From the NCBI GenBank assembly GCA_020638465.1, contig JACKIM010000002.1, positions 1 through 64,000 of the forward strand: 64,000 bases of DNA, given 5' to 3'. How positions within the stretch are numbered: position 1 is the first letter of the stretch; every line of letters starts with the position of its first letter. The notes below the pieces were generated by a model that ran no database searches, had not been told where the DNA came from, and was given only the letters and a program-made list of their open reading frames with translations. Both the position numbers and the translations under genes were made by a program. Shown here one piece after another: positions 16,326-23,714 of this stretch. Source of the DNA: Geminicoccaceae bacterium. GTDB lineage: Bacteria; Pseudomonadota; Alphaproteobacteria; Geminicoccales; Geminicoccaceae.

Positions 16326-17357
16326 TCAGGCGGCAACCTTGACGATGGACTTGCCGATATTGCCGCCGTCGAGCATCTGGATGAAGGCCTGGGGGGCATC
16401 TTCGAGGCGCGAGAACACCTGTTCGCGATGCCTGATCCTTCTCTCCCCGATCCATTTCGTCATGGTGCGGGTAAATTCGGGGATCAGGTCGGCGAATGCC
16501 TCCATGACGAGGAAGCCCTCGATGCGAACCTGCTTCAGCTGGAAAAGGCGCATCATGTCATCCGCCGTATCCGGGCCTTCGGGCTTTCGCGAAAGGTTGT
16601 ACTGCGACGCCGCGCCACAAAGCGGAATGCGGGCCTTGTCGTTCAACAGTGGCAACACGGCCTTGAGAATCTTGCCGCCGGCCATTTCGAAATAGACATC
16701 GATACCGTCGGGGCATGCTTCGGCCAGCCGCTCCGCCATGTCGGGAGCGAGGCGGTCGACGCAGGCATCAAAGCCCAGTTCCTCGACGGCGTAACGGCAC
16801 TTGTCGGCCGTGCTGGCGAAGCCGACGGCACGGGCGCCTGCGATCCTTGCCATCTGGCCGACGATCGAGCCCACGGCGCCGGTTGCCGCCGGGGTCACGA
16901 CCGTCTCGCCCGGCTGCGGCTTGCCGATGGCCGTCATGCCGCCATAGGCAGTCAGGCCGGTGACGCCGAGAACACCCAGCATCCATGACGGATGCTCCGG
17001 ATCGGGGCCGATATTCGTCATGCCCGTTCCGTCGCTGACGGAAAAATCCTGCCAGCCGGTGAGGCCGACCACATGGTCACCCTTGCTGAAGCCCTGGACA
17101 TCCGACGTCACGACACGTGAGACTGTCGCACCGGTGATCGTGCCGCCAATCGGTATGGACGGACCCATGCGGCTGTTCTCATCGAGGAGCAGGCGGACAT
17201 AGGGATCCAGTGAGAGATACTCGGTGCGGAGCAGCATCTCGCCGGTTCCCGCTTCCGGAACAGCTGCCTGCTCCAGGTAGAAATCCGAAGTCTTGGGGAA
17301 ACCCAACGGGCGGCTTGCGAGAATGATCTGTCGATTGATGTCGGGCGAGGTCGTCAT
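16326..17357 (-). CDS. NADP-dependent medium-chain reductase, CurA/leukotriene B4 dehydrogenase-like
   Basis: The 343-residue protein belongs to the zinc-independent MDR branch that reduces alkenal or alkenone double bonds with NADPH (curcumin reductase CurA, leukotriene B4 12-hydroxydehydrogenase). It begins MTTSPDINRQIILASRPLGF, contains YLSLDPYVRLLLDE typical of this branch, and has a Rossmann stretch TGAVGSIVGQMARIAGARAVG. Structural zinc cysteines are absent, as expected. The ATG at 17357 is chosen because AGGGGA stands 8 bases before it; an upstream in-frame ATG lacks this. It is convergent with the dehydratase and followed by a 196-base gap in which no feature was seen. Confidence 0.88.
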   Translation of the reverse strand: MTTSPDINRQIILASRPLGFPKTSDFYLEQAAVPEAGTGEMLLRTEYLSLDPYVRLLLDENSRMGPSIPIGGTITGATVSRVVTSDVQGFSKGDHVVGLTGWQDFSVSDGTGMTNIGPDPEHPSWMLGVLGVTGLTAYGGMTAIGKPQPGETVVTPAATGAVGSIVGQMARIAGARAVGFASTADKCRYAVEELGFDACVDRLAPDMAERLAEACPDGIDVYFEMAGGKILKAVLPLLNDKARIPLCGAASQYNLSRKPEGPDTADDMMRLFQLKQVRIEGFLVMEAFADLIPEFTRTMTKWIGERRIRHREQVFSRLEDAPQAFIQMLDGGNIGKSIVKVAA

Positions 17358-17433
17358 TGTTGTGGTCCCCTGAAGGAACATTGTATCTTGGGTGTTTCGG
17401 GTACGAACGAAAACTGCTGAGGACAAAAGAGGG

Positions 17434-17958
17434 TTAGCTGGTCACGGTGCTTCCGGCCTTGGCGGCGTGATGATCCTCGAACAGGTCGCGGAGCTTTTGC
17501 TCCTGATCATGGCTCAGCGAGGTGGTGTAGACCTTGCCCAGCGAGCGATAGCGTTCCAGACCGGCCAAAACCTTGTCGCCGGTGACCTTGCGCACCAGGA
17601 CGAAGACAGCGCCGCCGCCCGGGTTCAGGCTCTCGCCGACCTTCTTCATGAAGTCGTCGTCGATACCGACGTCGGACAGCGCACCGGCGAGCGCACCGGC
17701 TCCGGCACCGACCGCGACGCCGGCGATCGGATTGAGGAAGAGCAGGCCGACGAGCAGTCCCCACCAGGAACCTCCGACAGCGCCCATGGCTGTCAGGTTG
17801 ACCGCCTGATGCAGCTTGACCTTTCCATCCTGATCGCGGGTGACGACAACGGCATCGTCCATCTCGATCAGATATTCCTTCTGCATGCGGATGAGGTCGG
17901 CCCGCAGTTCGAAGGCATAGGCCTGATCCTCGAACGTGATGGCGATGAGATTGGACAT
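17434..17958 (-). CDS. DUF1269 membrane-associated protein
   Basis: A 174-residue protein beginning MSNLIAITFEDQAYAFELRA, the usual start of the DUF1269 family. It has a central glycine-rich hydrophobic hairpin (GGSWWGLLVGLLFLNPIAG followed by AVGAGAGALAGALSDVGI) that looks like a glycine-zipper membrane segment. A soluble C-terminal part follows, with VFVLVRKVTGDKVLAGLERY. Function is unknown; members are often stress-linked. It is divergent to the LysR gene, 149 bases away, with an inverted repeat in between, so the LysR protein may control it. It ends 76 bases before the curA-like start and could be the first gene of a two-gene transcript. Confidence 0.85.
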   Translation of the reverse strand: MSNLIAITFEDQAYAFELRADLIRMQKEYLIEMDDAVVVTRDQDGKVKLHQAVNLTAMGAVGGSWWGLLVGLLFLNPIAGVAVGAGAGALAGALSDVGIDDDFMKKVGESLNPGGGAVFVLVRKVTGDKVLAGLERYRSLGKVYTTSLSHDQEQKLRDLFEDHHAAKAGSTVTS

Positions 17959-18065
17959 GACAGCTTTCCTCTGTTGTGAGTGGGTGACTGGTGTCACCCT
18001 GTCTTGTCTTACATCTGTCGTCCGGTTCGGTTCCGATCGACGAGTGGACAATAGTCCGACGCATC

Positions 18066-18087
18066 GAATAATTTAAATCGATTATTC
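18066..18087. promoter_or_regulatory. Inverted repeat in the DUF1269/lysR divergent promoter
   Basis: GAATAAT (18066-18072) and ATTATTC (18081-18087) form a perfect 7-bp inverted repeat with an 8-base spacer, 20 bases before the lysR start. LysR-type regulators bind such interrupted AT-rich dyads in divergent promoters. The assignment to this LysR protein is by position only. Confidence 0.5.
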
Positions 18088-18107
18088 ATATACCAAGGAT
18101 AAGAATA

Positions 18108-18995
18108 GTGGATCTTAAGCGTAGCGATCTCGGTCTGCTCGTCTCTCTTGAGGTGCTCATCGAAGAGCGCAGTGTGACTGCCGCTGCCCGCCGTCTGGGT
18201 ATCAGCCAGCCGGCGCTTTCCGCCCAGCTGGCAAGGCTGCGGGATCTGTTCGGCGATGATCTGCTGGTCGGGAATGCCCATGGCATGACGACGACTCCGC
18301 GTGCCGAACAGTTGCGCGGGCAGCTCGGGGAACTGCTGGACGGGCTGCGTCGCCTGTTGCGTGACGATGGTCGTTTCGATCCGACCCGTGACGACAGGAC
18401 CGTCGTCATCACCGCCTACGACCTCGCCCACGCCATCGTCATTCCGCCACTGCTCGAAAAACTTCGGGCTCAGGCACCGAACCTGCGCCTGACGGCCTTG
18501 CCCCTGTCAGCTCGCCACGATATCCGCGCGCTTGAGAGGGGGGAGGTCGACCTGGTAATCGCTTCGCTTGCCGACATGCACGAAGGACTCGTCACCCGGT
18601 ATCTCTTCGATGCCGATTTCCGCCTTATCTGGCGGGAAGGACATCCCGGCGTGGAGGAGCCGCTGACACTCGACAACCTGTGCGGACTGGATCACCTCAT
18701 CGTCTCGTCCGATGGCGGCGGCTACCGGGGGAGCGCGGATGAAGCATTGCAGCGGCTGGGCCGAACCCGCCGCGTCGTCGCCTCCCTGCCGACATTCATG
18801 CTTGTCCCGCCCGTCATTCGCAGCAGCGACCTTGTCGCCATCGTGCCCTCACGCCTTGCGCTCTACGACAAGTCCGGGCTGCGCAGCGCAAGACTGCCCT
18901 TTGATCTCCCGGGAGTCCCAGTTCATCTCGGCTGGCATCCCCGCACCCGGAACGACCCTGCTCACCGGTGGCTTCGGTCGATGGTTCACGGGTGA
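18108..18995 (+). CDS. LysR-family transcriptional regulator (NodD-like branch)
   Basis: The 295-residue protein has an N-terminal winged helix-turn-helix (SVTAAARRLGISQPALSAQL, residues about 24-43) and a LysR substrate-binding domain from about residue 90. The opening MDLKRSDLGLLVSLEVLIEE and the phrase GNAHGMTTTPRAEQL place it in the branch with NodD-like regulators. The start is GTG at 18108; AAGGATAAGAATA upstream gives a modest ribosome binding site. It is divergent to the DUF1269 gene and convergent with the acyltransferase gene. The inducer is unknown. Confidence 0.93.
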   Translation: MDLKRSDLGLLVSLEVLIEERSVTAAARRLGISQPALSAQLARLRDLFGDDLLVGNAHGMTTTPRAEQLRGQLGELLDGLRRLLRDDGRFDPTRDDRTVVITAYDLAHAIVIPPLLEKLRAQAPNLRLTALPLSARHDIRALERGEVDLVIASLADMHEGLVTRYLFDADFRLIWREGHPGVEEPLTLDNLCGLDHLIVSSDGGGYRGSADEALQRLGRTRRVVASLPTFMLVPPVIRSSDLVAIVPSRLALYDKSGLRSARLPFDLPGVPVHLGWHPRTRNDPAHRWLRSMVHG

Positions 18996-19057
18996 GGGGT
19001 AGAGTCTTGCCGTGCAAGGAGGGAATGCCGCGTTCCGGTCAAGGTCTCCCGTCGCGG

Positions 19058-20701
19058 TCATGGATCCGTCGTCAGGGACATCGCGGGTTCCAGGCGATGG
19101 ATTCCGGCAAGGCTGAAACTCAGGGATGAGGTACATTTGAAGCGGTGTGAAATCAGGGCGGCGATGGAGAGCCACATCTCCGTCCCCTGCAGCCCCGCCG
19201 GTTCATCGCCGCCGAAGGCAAATCCCGCCTGCGGTTGCCACTGGTTGGCGAGGCTGGCGGCCATTCGGGCGAAGGCGATGTCGATATCGGCGGCCCTGTG
19301 GTCTGTTTGCCGGGAGCAAAGTAACAGGGGATGGACGATATCGAGGATGTTGCAGGCGGTTCGTCCGGTCGAGTCGAAGAAGTCGTTGCGCACGGCATGG
19401 GCAAGAACCGTGTCGATCGCGCGATCGGGCCAGCAGACGGGCAAACCGAACTGGGCGAATGTCCCGCGCGTCAAACGGTAGTAGCCGTTGACCGGTTGCA
19501 ACCAGTCATCGCCTGTCGGCGGCGACCACATGCCACTGGATGGATGGCAGCGGATGGAGAGTTCGCCGATCAGGGATGGCAGGCCCGGCTGACCCTGGAA
19601 ATAACGTGTGTTGACATAGCTTGCCGTGCCGAGCGAATCGATCATGGCTCCGCTGTGCCAGCCACGGCCGTGCCATGGCAGGTCGTCGAGCCACACCGGC
19701 AGGCTCTCCAGTATCCGGTCGGCCCATGACATGCGGTGAAGGGGAGCTCCGCCCAGGCATTCGAGCGCATAGGTGACGCACAGGATGTCGTAGAGATGGC
19801 AATTGTCGGGCTGTCCGTCGCCGGCATCCGGGAGCGGACCTTCCATGTTCCGCAGGAACAGGCCCGATCCCGGATCCTGACGGGCCTGAAGGGTGTCGCG
19901 CCAGCCTTCACGCTCGCGTCCTTCGGCAACCTCGCCGAACATGGCGGCGATCTGGATGGCATCGCAATCCGGACGGACCGGGTCGTCCTCGTCATTGCGG
20001 GGGTCGCTGTAGCGGAAACCCGGCCGATCTTCCGTGCGATGGCGGCTCAGCACAACCCGCCAGTCCCTGTCGGCGAGGTCCGACAGGGACTGGAGAGACG
20101 CGGTGCCCTTGTCCGTTCCGGCGGATCGCCGCGCCCGGCGATCGCGAATGATGCGGGCGGGATTGCCGGCGGCGACGGCGTAGTCGGGGATATTGCGGGT
20201 CACCACGGCACCGGCGGCGACGATCACATGACTGCCGATGCGCACGCCGTCGGTTACGACCGCGTTGGCACCGATCCACACGTCATCGCCAATCTCGATG
20301 CCGCGACTGACGATGCCTTGGCAGATGATCGGACGCCCGGGATCATCATGGGCGTGGTCGAAGCCCCACAGGCTGGCACCAGTTGCCACCCGGACATCGT
20401 GACCGAGCGTCACCTTGCCTGCAACGGTCGAATGGAGGTTGAACGAGCAATTGTCACCTGCGGCAATGGTTCCATCCAGGCGTACACCTGCGGCCACCAC
20501 GCAGTTGCTTCCGAGGGTGATCGACTGACCGAGAATGTAAGCATGTGGCGAAAGGTAACCGCCGGTGCCGACCACGACGCGGCCCGATGTCCCGAGGTGG
20601 GCCCGGTAGGCCTCCTGCCGTGCCCGTTCGTCCGGTCCGGCATGAGCGGCGAACTCCCACGGGTGGGCATCGAATCTGCAGCTATCGACATTTGACGACA
20701 T
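19058..20701 (-). CDS. Two-domain protein: left-handed beta-helix acyltransferase plus C-terminal alpha-toroid-like domain
   Basis: A 547-residue protein with a perfect AAGGAGGT ribosome binding site before the ATG at 20701. Residues about 25-225 are a hexapeptide-repeat (left-handed beta-helix) acyltransferase of the xenobiotic/maltose acetyltransferase type. It shows repeats such as ISLGSN, VGIGDD-like IEIGDDVWIGANAVVTDGVR and VIVAAGAVVTRNIPDYAVAA, and ends AAGNPARIIRDRRARR. The probable catalytic His lies in the loop WGFDHAHDDPGRP. Residues about 280-530 are a separate helical domain with repeated aromatic/glycine turns (QDPGSGLFLRN, CHLYDILCVTYALECLGG, WLQPVNGYYRLTRGTFAQFG, LQGTEMWLSIAAL). 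These look like an alpha/alpha-toroid as in polysaccharide lyases and family 88/105 hydrolases, but no known family was recognised. It is divergent to lacI. Function is unknown; modification of an imported sugar is a guess. Confidence 0.75.
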   Translation of the reverse strand: MSSNVDSCRFDAHPWEFAAHAGPDERARQEAYRAHLGTSGRVVVGTGGYLSPHAYILGQSITLGSNCVVAAGVRLDGTIAAGDNCSFNLHSTVAGKVTLGHDVRVATGASLWGFDHAHDDPGRPIICQGIVSRGIEIGDDVWIGANAVVTDGVRIGSHVIVAAGAVVTRNIPDYAVAAGNPARIIRDRRARRSAGTDKGTASLQSLSDLADRDWRVVLSRHRTEDRPGFRYSDPRNDEDDPVRPDCDAIQIAAMFGEVAEGREREGWRDTLQARQDPGSGLFLRNMEGPLPDAGDGQPDNCHLYDILCVTYALECLGGAPLHRMSWADRILESLPVWLDDLPWHGRGWHSGAMIDSLGTASYVNTRYFQGQPGLPSLIGELSIRCHPSSGMWSPPTGDDWLQPVNGYYRLTRGTFAQFGLPVCWPDRAIDTVLAHAVRNDFFDSTGRTACNILDIVHPLLLCSRQTDHRAADIDIAFARMAASLANQWQPQAGFAFGGDEPAGLQGTEMWLSIAALISHRFKCTSSLSFSLAGIHRLEPAMSLTTDP

Positions 20702-20798
20702 GGGTATACCTCCTTGCGATCGGCAACTGATGGCTTGACCCCGCCATGTCTTTGCGGTCTTGCTCTTATTTGCATTAATTTGCGAAAGGTGGAAGTGC

Positions 20799-21815
20799 AT
20801 GGCACGTGCAAGAGGCACCGGGCCCAGTCAGGCGGACCTCGCGGCGGAACTGAATCTTTCGGTGAGCACGGTTTCCCGCGCGCTTTCGAATGCACCGGGC
20901 ATATCCGACGACGTGCGTTACCGCGTTTCGCAAGCCGCCCTGCGACTCGGCTACCGGACCCGCGACGCTGCGCTGCGTTCCGCGTTCGGGCGCATCGTCG
21001 TCATGGCCACGCTCTATGATGTCAACAGCACCCTGTCCTGGGTCTATCAGGAAATGCTGGAGGGGATCACACTGGGTGCCCGGCAGGGCGGTATCGCCGT
21101 CGAATGTCACATGACAACGGAAATCGAGAGGCTGCCATCCGATCTCGATCCCGCGACCGGGCTGGTATTCCTCGGCATCGTGCCCGACGAAGCGACCATA
21201 GACTGGCTCGTGCAGCGCGATATCGCTTCGATCATCGTCAATGGCGTCGATCCGACCCTTCGGGTCGATTCCGTTTCTCCGGCCAACTATTTCGGTGGAC
21301 GGCTTGTCGCCGAATACCTCACCCGGCTCGGGCACCGCAAGGCCGCGTTCGTCGGCGGCACCAGCCGCTGGACGCTCGTCCGCCGGTTTCACGGGTTTCG
21401 TGATGCGCTTGGTGACTTTCGCGGCGATGATGACGGCGTTGTCGATGTGCTGCACCTGCATTCCGACATCACCCAACGGCACATCGACCGCCTGCGCGAA
21501 TGGTTGCCGACCGTCCTGGACGAGGCGACCGCCCTGTTCTGCTACAATGACAGCATCGCCATTTCGGCCATTGAGGCCCTGACATCGCTGGGGCGATCGG
21601 TGCCGGACGACGTTTCGGTCGTCGGTTTCGACGACATGCCGATGGCGACCATGACCACGCCCAAACTGACCACGTTCCGTATCGACTGGCGGGGCATCGG
21701 CAGCGATGCCGTGCACCATCTGCGGCAGCGGCGGGCCCGCCCGGAAGGAGCCGCGCGTGAGTTGCAGATCGGCGGACAACTGGTGGAGCGGCAAAGCACT
21801 GCCTTCAGAAATTAA
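20799..21815 (+). CDS. LacI-family transcriptional regulator
   Basis: The 338-residue protein begins MARARGTGPSQADLAAELNL with the LacI helix-turn-helix and hinge (VSTVSRALSNAPGISDDVRY). A periplasmic-binding-protein-like sugar-sensing domain follows (TGLVFLGIVPDEATI, DVSVVGFDDMPMATMTTPKL). The ATG at 20799 has AAGGTGGA before it. It sits between the divergent acyltransferase gene and the catabolic/transport operon. It most likely represses both through the TGCA-N5-TGCA palindromes that begin right after its stop codon. The effector is presumably the transported sugar or a breakdown product. Confidence 0.94.
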   Translation: MARARGTGPSQADLAAELNLSVSTVSRALSNAPGISDDVRYRVSQAALRLGYRTRDAALRSAFGRIVVMATLYDVNSTLSWVYQEMLEGITLGARQGGIAVECHMTTEIERLPSDLDPATGLVFLGIVPDEATIDWLVQRDIASIIVNGVDPTLRVDSVSPANYFGGRLVAEYLTRLGHRKAAFVGGTSRWTLVRRFHGFRDALGDFRGDDDGVVDVLHLHSDITQRHIDRLREWLPTVLDEATALFCYNDSIAISAIEALTSLGRSVPDDVSVVGFDDMPMATMTTPKLTTFRIDWRGIGSDAVHHLRQRRARPEGAARELQIGGQLVERQSTAFRN

Positions 21816-21830
21816 ATGCAAATTTTGCAT
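21816..21830. promoter_or_regulatory. LacI-type operator 1
   Basis: ATGCAAATTTTGCAT is a perfect 7-bp palindrome around one central base and starts on the base after the lacI stop. Its core is TGCA-N5-TGCA. Odd-length palindromes of this size are typical LacI-family sites. It covers the predicted -35 element. Confidence 0.7.
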
Positions 21831-21853
21831 TATTATTAAATTTATTGCATAGT
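21825..21853 (+). promoter_or_regulatory. Predicted sigma-70 promoter of the sugar operon
   Basis: TTGCAT (21825-21830) and CATAGT (21848-21853) are separated by exactly 17 AT-rich bases, about 75-100 bases before the first gene of the operon. Both boxes deviate moderately from consensus. Each overlaps one of the two palindromes, so bound repressor would block polymerase. Confidence 0.5.
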
Positions 21854-21858
21854 TTGCA
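21846..21858. promoter_or_regulatory. LacI-type operator 2 (imperfect)
   Basis: TGCATAGTTTGCA repeats the TGCA-N5-TGCA pattern of operator 1 with an asymmetric centre. The two centres are 29 bases apart, close to three helical turns, so two repressor dimers could sit on the same face. A more degenerate relative (TGCATTAATTTGCG) lies at 20771-20784 before lacI. Confidence 0.6.
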
Positions 21859-21926
21859 CGACCTGCTATTCTGGCGACACAACGACAAACCGGGGAGGAG
21901 TCGTCCTGGCTACCGCGGCCTTCTTG

Positions 21927-22904
21927 ATGGCGCGCGAAAGGTTCGTGCAACATTTCCGGCCGGATCATGTCGACCGGCTGGCTGCATGTTGCGACCTGGT
22001 CTCGCGGGAACCCTTCGGTTCGATCGCCGACATCGGTGCCTGTCGCGACGATGTCGAGATCGTTGTCACGGGGTGGGGAAGTCCCCGCATCGGACCGGAC
22101 AGCCTGGCCGTGTTGCCGCGTCTGCGGCTGGTCGCGCATGCGGCCGGGACTCTCAAGAATATCGTCGATCCGGCCCTCTTCCCCCATGGCCTGCGGGTCA
22201 CCACGGCAGCCCGCGTCAATGCGGCGCCGGTCGCCGAATTTTGCCTCTCCTGGATATTGCGCTGGAACAAGGGCATCGACCGCTTCGAACGCGATTATCG
22301 CCTGTCGCGGTCCGGTTATGACTTCGCGGACAGGAGTGCCGTCGGTTCCGGCGATGATCGCATTTCGGTCGGTATCATTTCCGCAAGTCATGTGGGACGT
22401 TCCCTGATCCGCCTGTTGCAGCCCATCGACGTCGAGTGCCTGCTCTTCGATCCGTTCGTCGACGAAGCCGCAGCAGGTGCCATGGGCGCGCGCAAGGTCG
22501 ATCTGGAGCCGTTGCTCGAAATGGCCGATGTCGTCTCGCTCAATGCACCGCTTCTGCCCGCAACCGAGCGGATGATCGGCGCCCGGCAGTTTGCGGCGAT
22601 GAAGGATGGTGCCCTGTTCATCAACACGGCCCGCGGTCGCATTGTCGATCACGAGGCCATGGCGGACGCATTGAGCGAGGGACGGATCTCCGCAGTCCTC
22701 GATGTGACCGATCCCGAACCGCTGCCGTCGGGCAGTCCGCTGTGGGACATGCCGAATGTGTGGATCACGCCGCATGTCGCCGGATCGCTCGGGCACGAGG
22801 TCTTCCGCATGACCGACTGGTGCTTGAGCGAGGTGGAGCGGTATTGCCGCGGCGAGGCCCTGCTCTCGGAAATCAGACCCAGCGATTGGGGGAGGGCGGC
22901 ATGA
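21927..22904 (+). CDS. D-2-hydroxyacid dehydrogenase family protein
   Basis: The 325-residue protein belongs to the NAD(P)-dependent D-isomer 2-hydroxyacid dehydrogenases. Catalytic elements are seen: Arg in NTARGRIVD, Glu in VTDPEPLPSG and His in ITPHVAGS. The nucleotide-binding turn reads VGIISASHVGRSL, so the second glycine of the usual GxGxxG is Ser. Starts: ATG at 21927 and TTG at 21924 are both more than 20 bases from the strong ribosome binding site GGGGAGGAG (about 21892-21900). An in-frame CTG at 21906 lies at the right distance and may be the true start. First gene of the LacI-controlled operon; its stop overlaps the next start (ATGA). It may reduce or oxidise a keto acid from sugar breakdown. 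Confidence 0.85.
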   Translation: MARERFVQHFRPDHVDRLAACCDLVSREPFGSIADIGACRDDVEIVVTGWGSPRIGPDSLAVLPRLRLVAHAAGTLKNIVDPALFPHGLRVTTAARVNAAPVAEFCLSWILRWNKGIDRFERDYRLSRSGYDFADRSAVGSGDDRISVGIISASHVGRSLIRLLQPIDVECLLFDPFVDEAAAGAMGARKVDLEPLLEMADVVSLNAPLLPATERMIGARQFAAMKDGALFINTARGRIVDHEAMADALSEGRISAVLDVTDPEPLPSGSPLWDMPNVWITPHVAGSLGHEVFRMTDWCLSEVERYCRGEALLSEIRPSDWGRAA

Positions 22905-23683
22905 GCTGGGTACCCGGCCTGTGTTCGGTGACTTTCCGGCAGCTCTCACCTGTCCAGATCGTGGAACGGGCCGCTGCGGCAGGGCTCCGGGCCATCGAAT
23001 GGGGGACGGATGTGCACGCTCCGCCGGGAGATCTCGCCCGTGCTCGCGAGCTCGCCAGCCTGTGCCATTCGGCCGGGCTCGCCTGTCCCACTCTGGGGTC
23101 CTATGCCCGTGCAACCGCCAGCGCCCGCTCGCAGCCATGGTCACCGCTGCTCGATACGGCCGAAGCACTGGGAGCGACCACCGTCAGGATCTGGGCCGGG
23201 GAATCGGGGTTTGCCGAAACCGATAACCGGACACGTCACGATGTCGCCGATGCTGTTCGCAATTATGCGGAGTCGGCGAGTGCTCGCGGTCTGAAAATCG
23301 CCCTGGAATATCACCCGGATACGTTGACCGACTGCCGGAGGGGAGCGGCCTGGCTGCTTGAGCAGGTCGCCCATCCGGCACTGAAATCCTATTGGCAACC
23401 GGTTCCGGATCAACCCGTGGAGGACTGTCGGGACGATCTGGATGCATTGGGCGAGCATCTCGCGCATCTGCACATGTTCTTCTGGAGGGGTGAGCGGATC
23501 CGCTATCCGCTATCGGAAGGTGGTGCCTACTGGGCGCGGATCCTCAACGGGCGACGCGTTCCGCGTGGCGGCCATGCGTTTCTGGAATTCGTACCGGGAG
23601 ATGATCCCGCATGTCTCGGCAGGGAGGCGGCGGCCTTGCTGCAACTGCTCGGACCGGAAGCTGATCCGGGCGTGCACCAGTGA
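22901..23683 (+). CDS. Sugar phosphate isomerase/epimerase-like TIM-barrel protein
   Basis: The 260-residue protein belongs to the AP-endonuclease-2/xylose-isomerase-like TIM-barrel family, which includes hydroxypyruvate isomerases, epimerases and keto-inositol dehydratases. It starts MSWVPGLCSVTFRQLSP. Candidate metal or acid residues lie in AIEWGTDVH, IALEYHPDTLTD (Glu, His), LHMFFW and FLEFVPGDD. It overlaps the preceding dehydrogenase by four bases (ATGA), so the two are translationally coupled. The substrate cannot be predicted; isomerisation of a keto sugar or keto acid in the same pathway is likely. Confidence 0.82.
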   Translation: MSWVPGLCSVTFRQLSPVQIVERAAAAGLRAIEWGTDVHAPPGDLARARELASLCHSAGLACPTLGSYARATASARSQPWSPLLDTAEALGATTVRIWAGESGFAETDNRTRHDVADAVRNYAESASARGLKIALEYHPDTLTDCRRGAAWLLEQVAHPALKSYWQPVPDQPVEDCRDDLDALGEHLAHLHMFFWRGERIRYPLSEGGAYWARILNGRRVPRGGHAFLEFVPGDDPACLGREAAALLQLLGPEADPGVHQ

Positions 23684-23714
23684 TAATGGAAGCAACAGGA
23701 CAGGAGAGGATGAG

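Noticed and set aside
20775..23168. A 797-codon open frame antisense to lacI and the hydroxyacid dehydrogenase
   Set aside because: It spans three well-supported plus-strand genes and a promoter, and has no recognisable domain.
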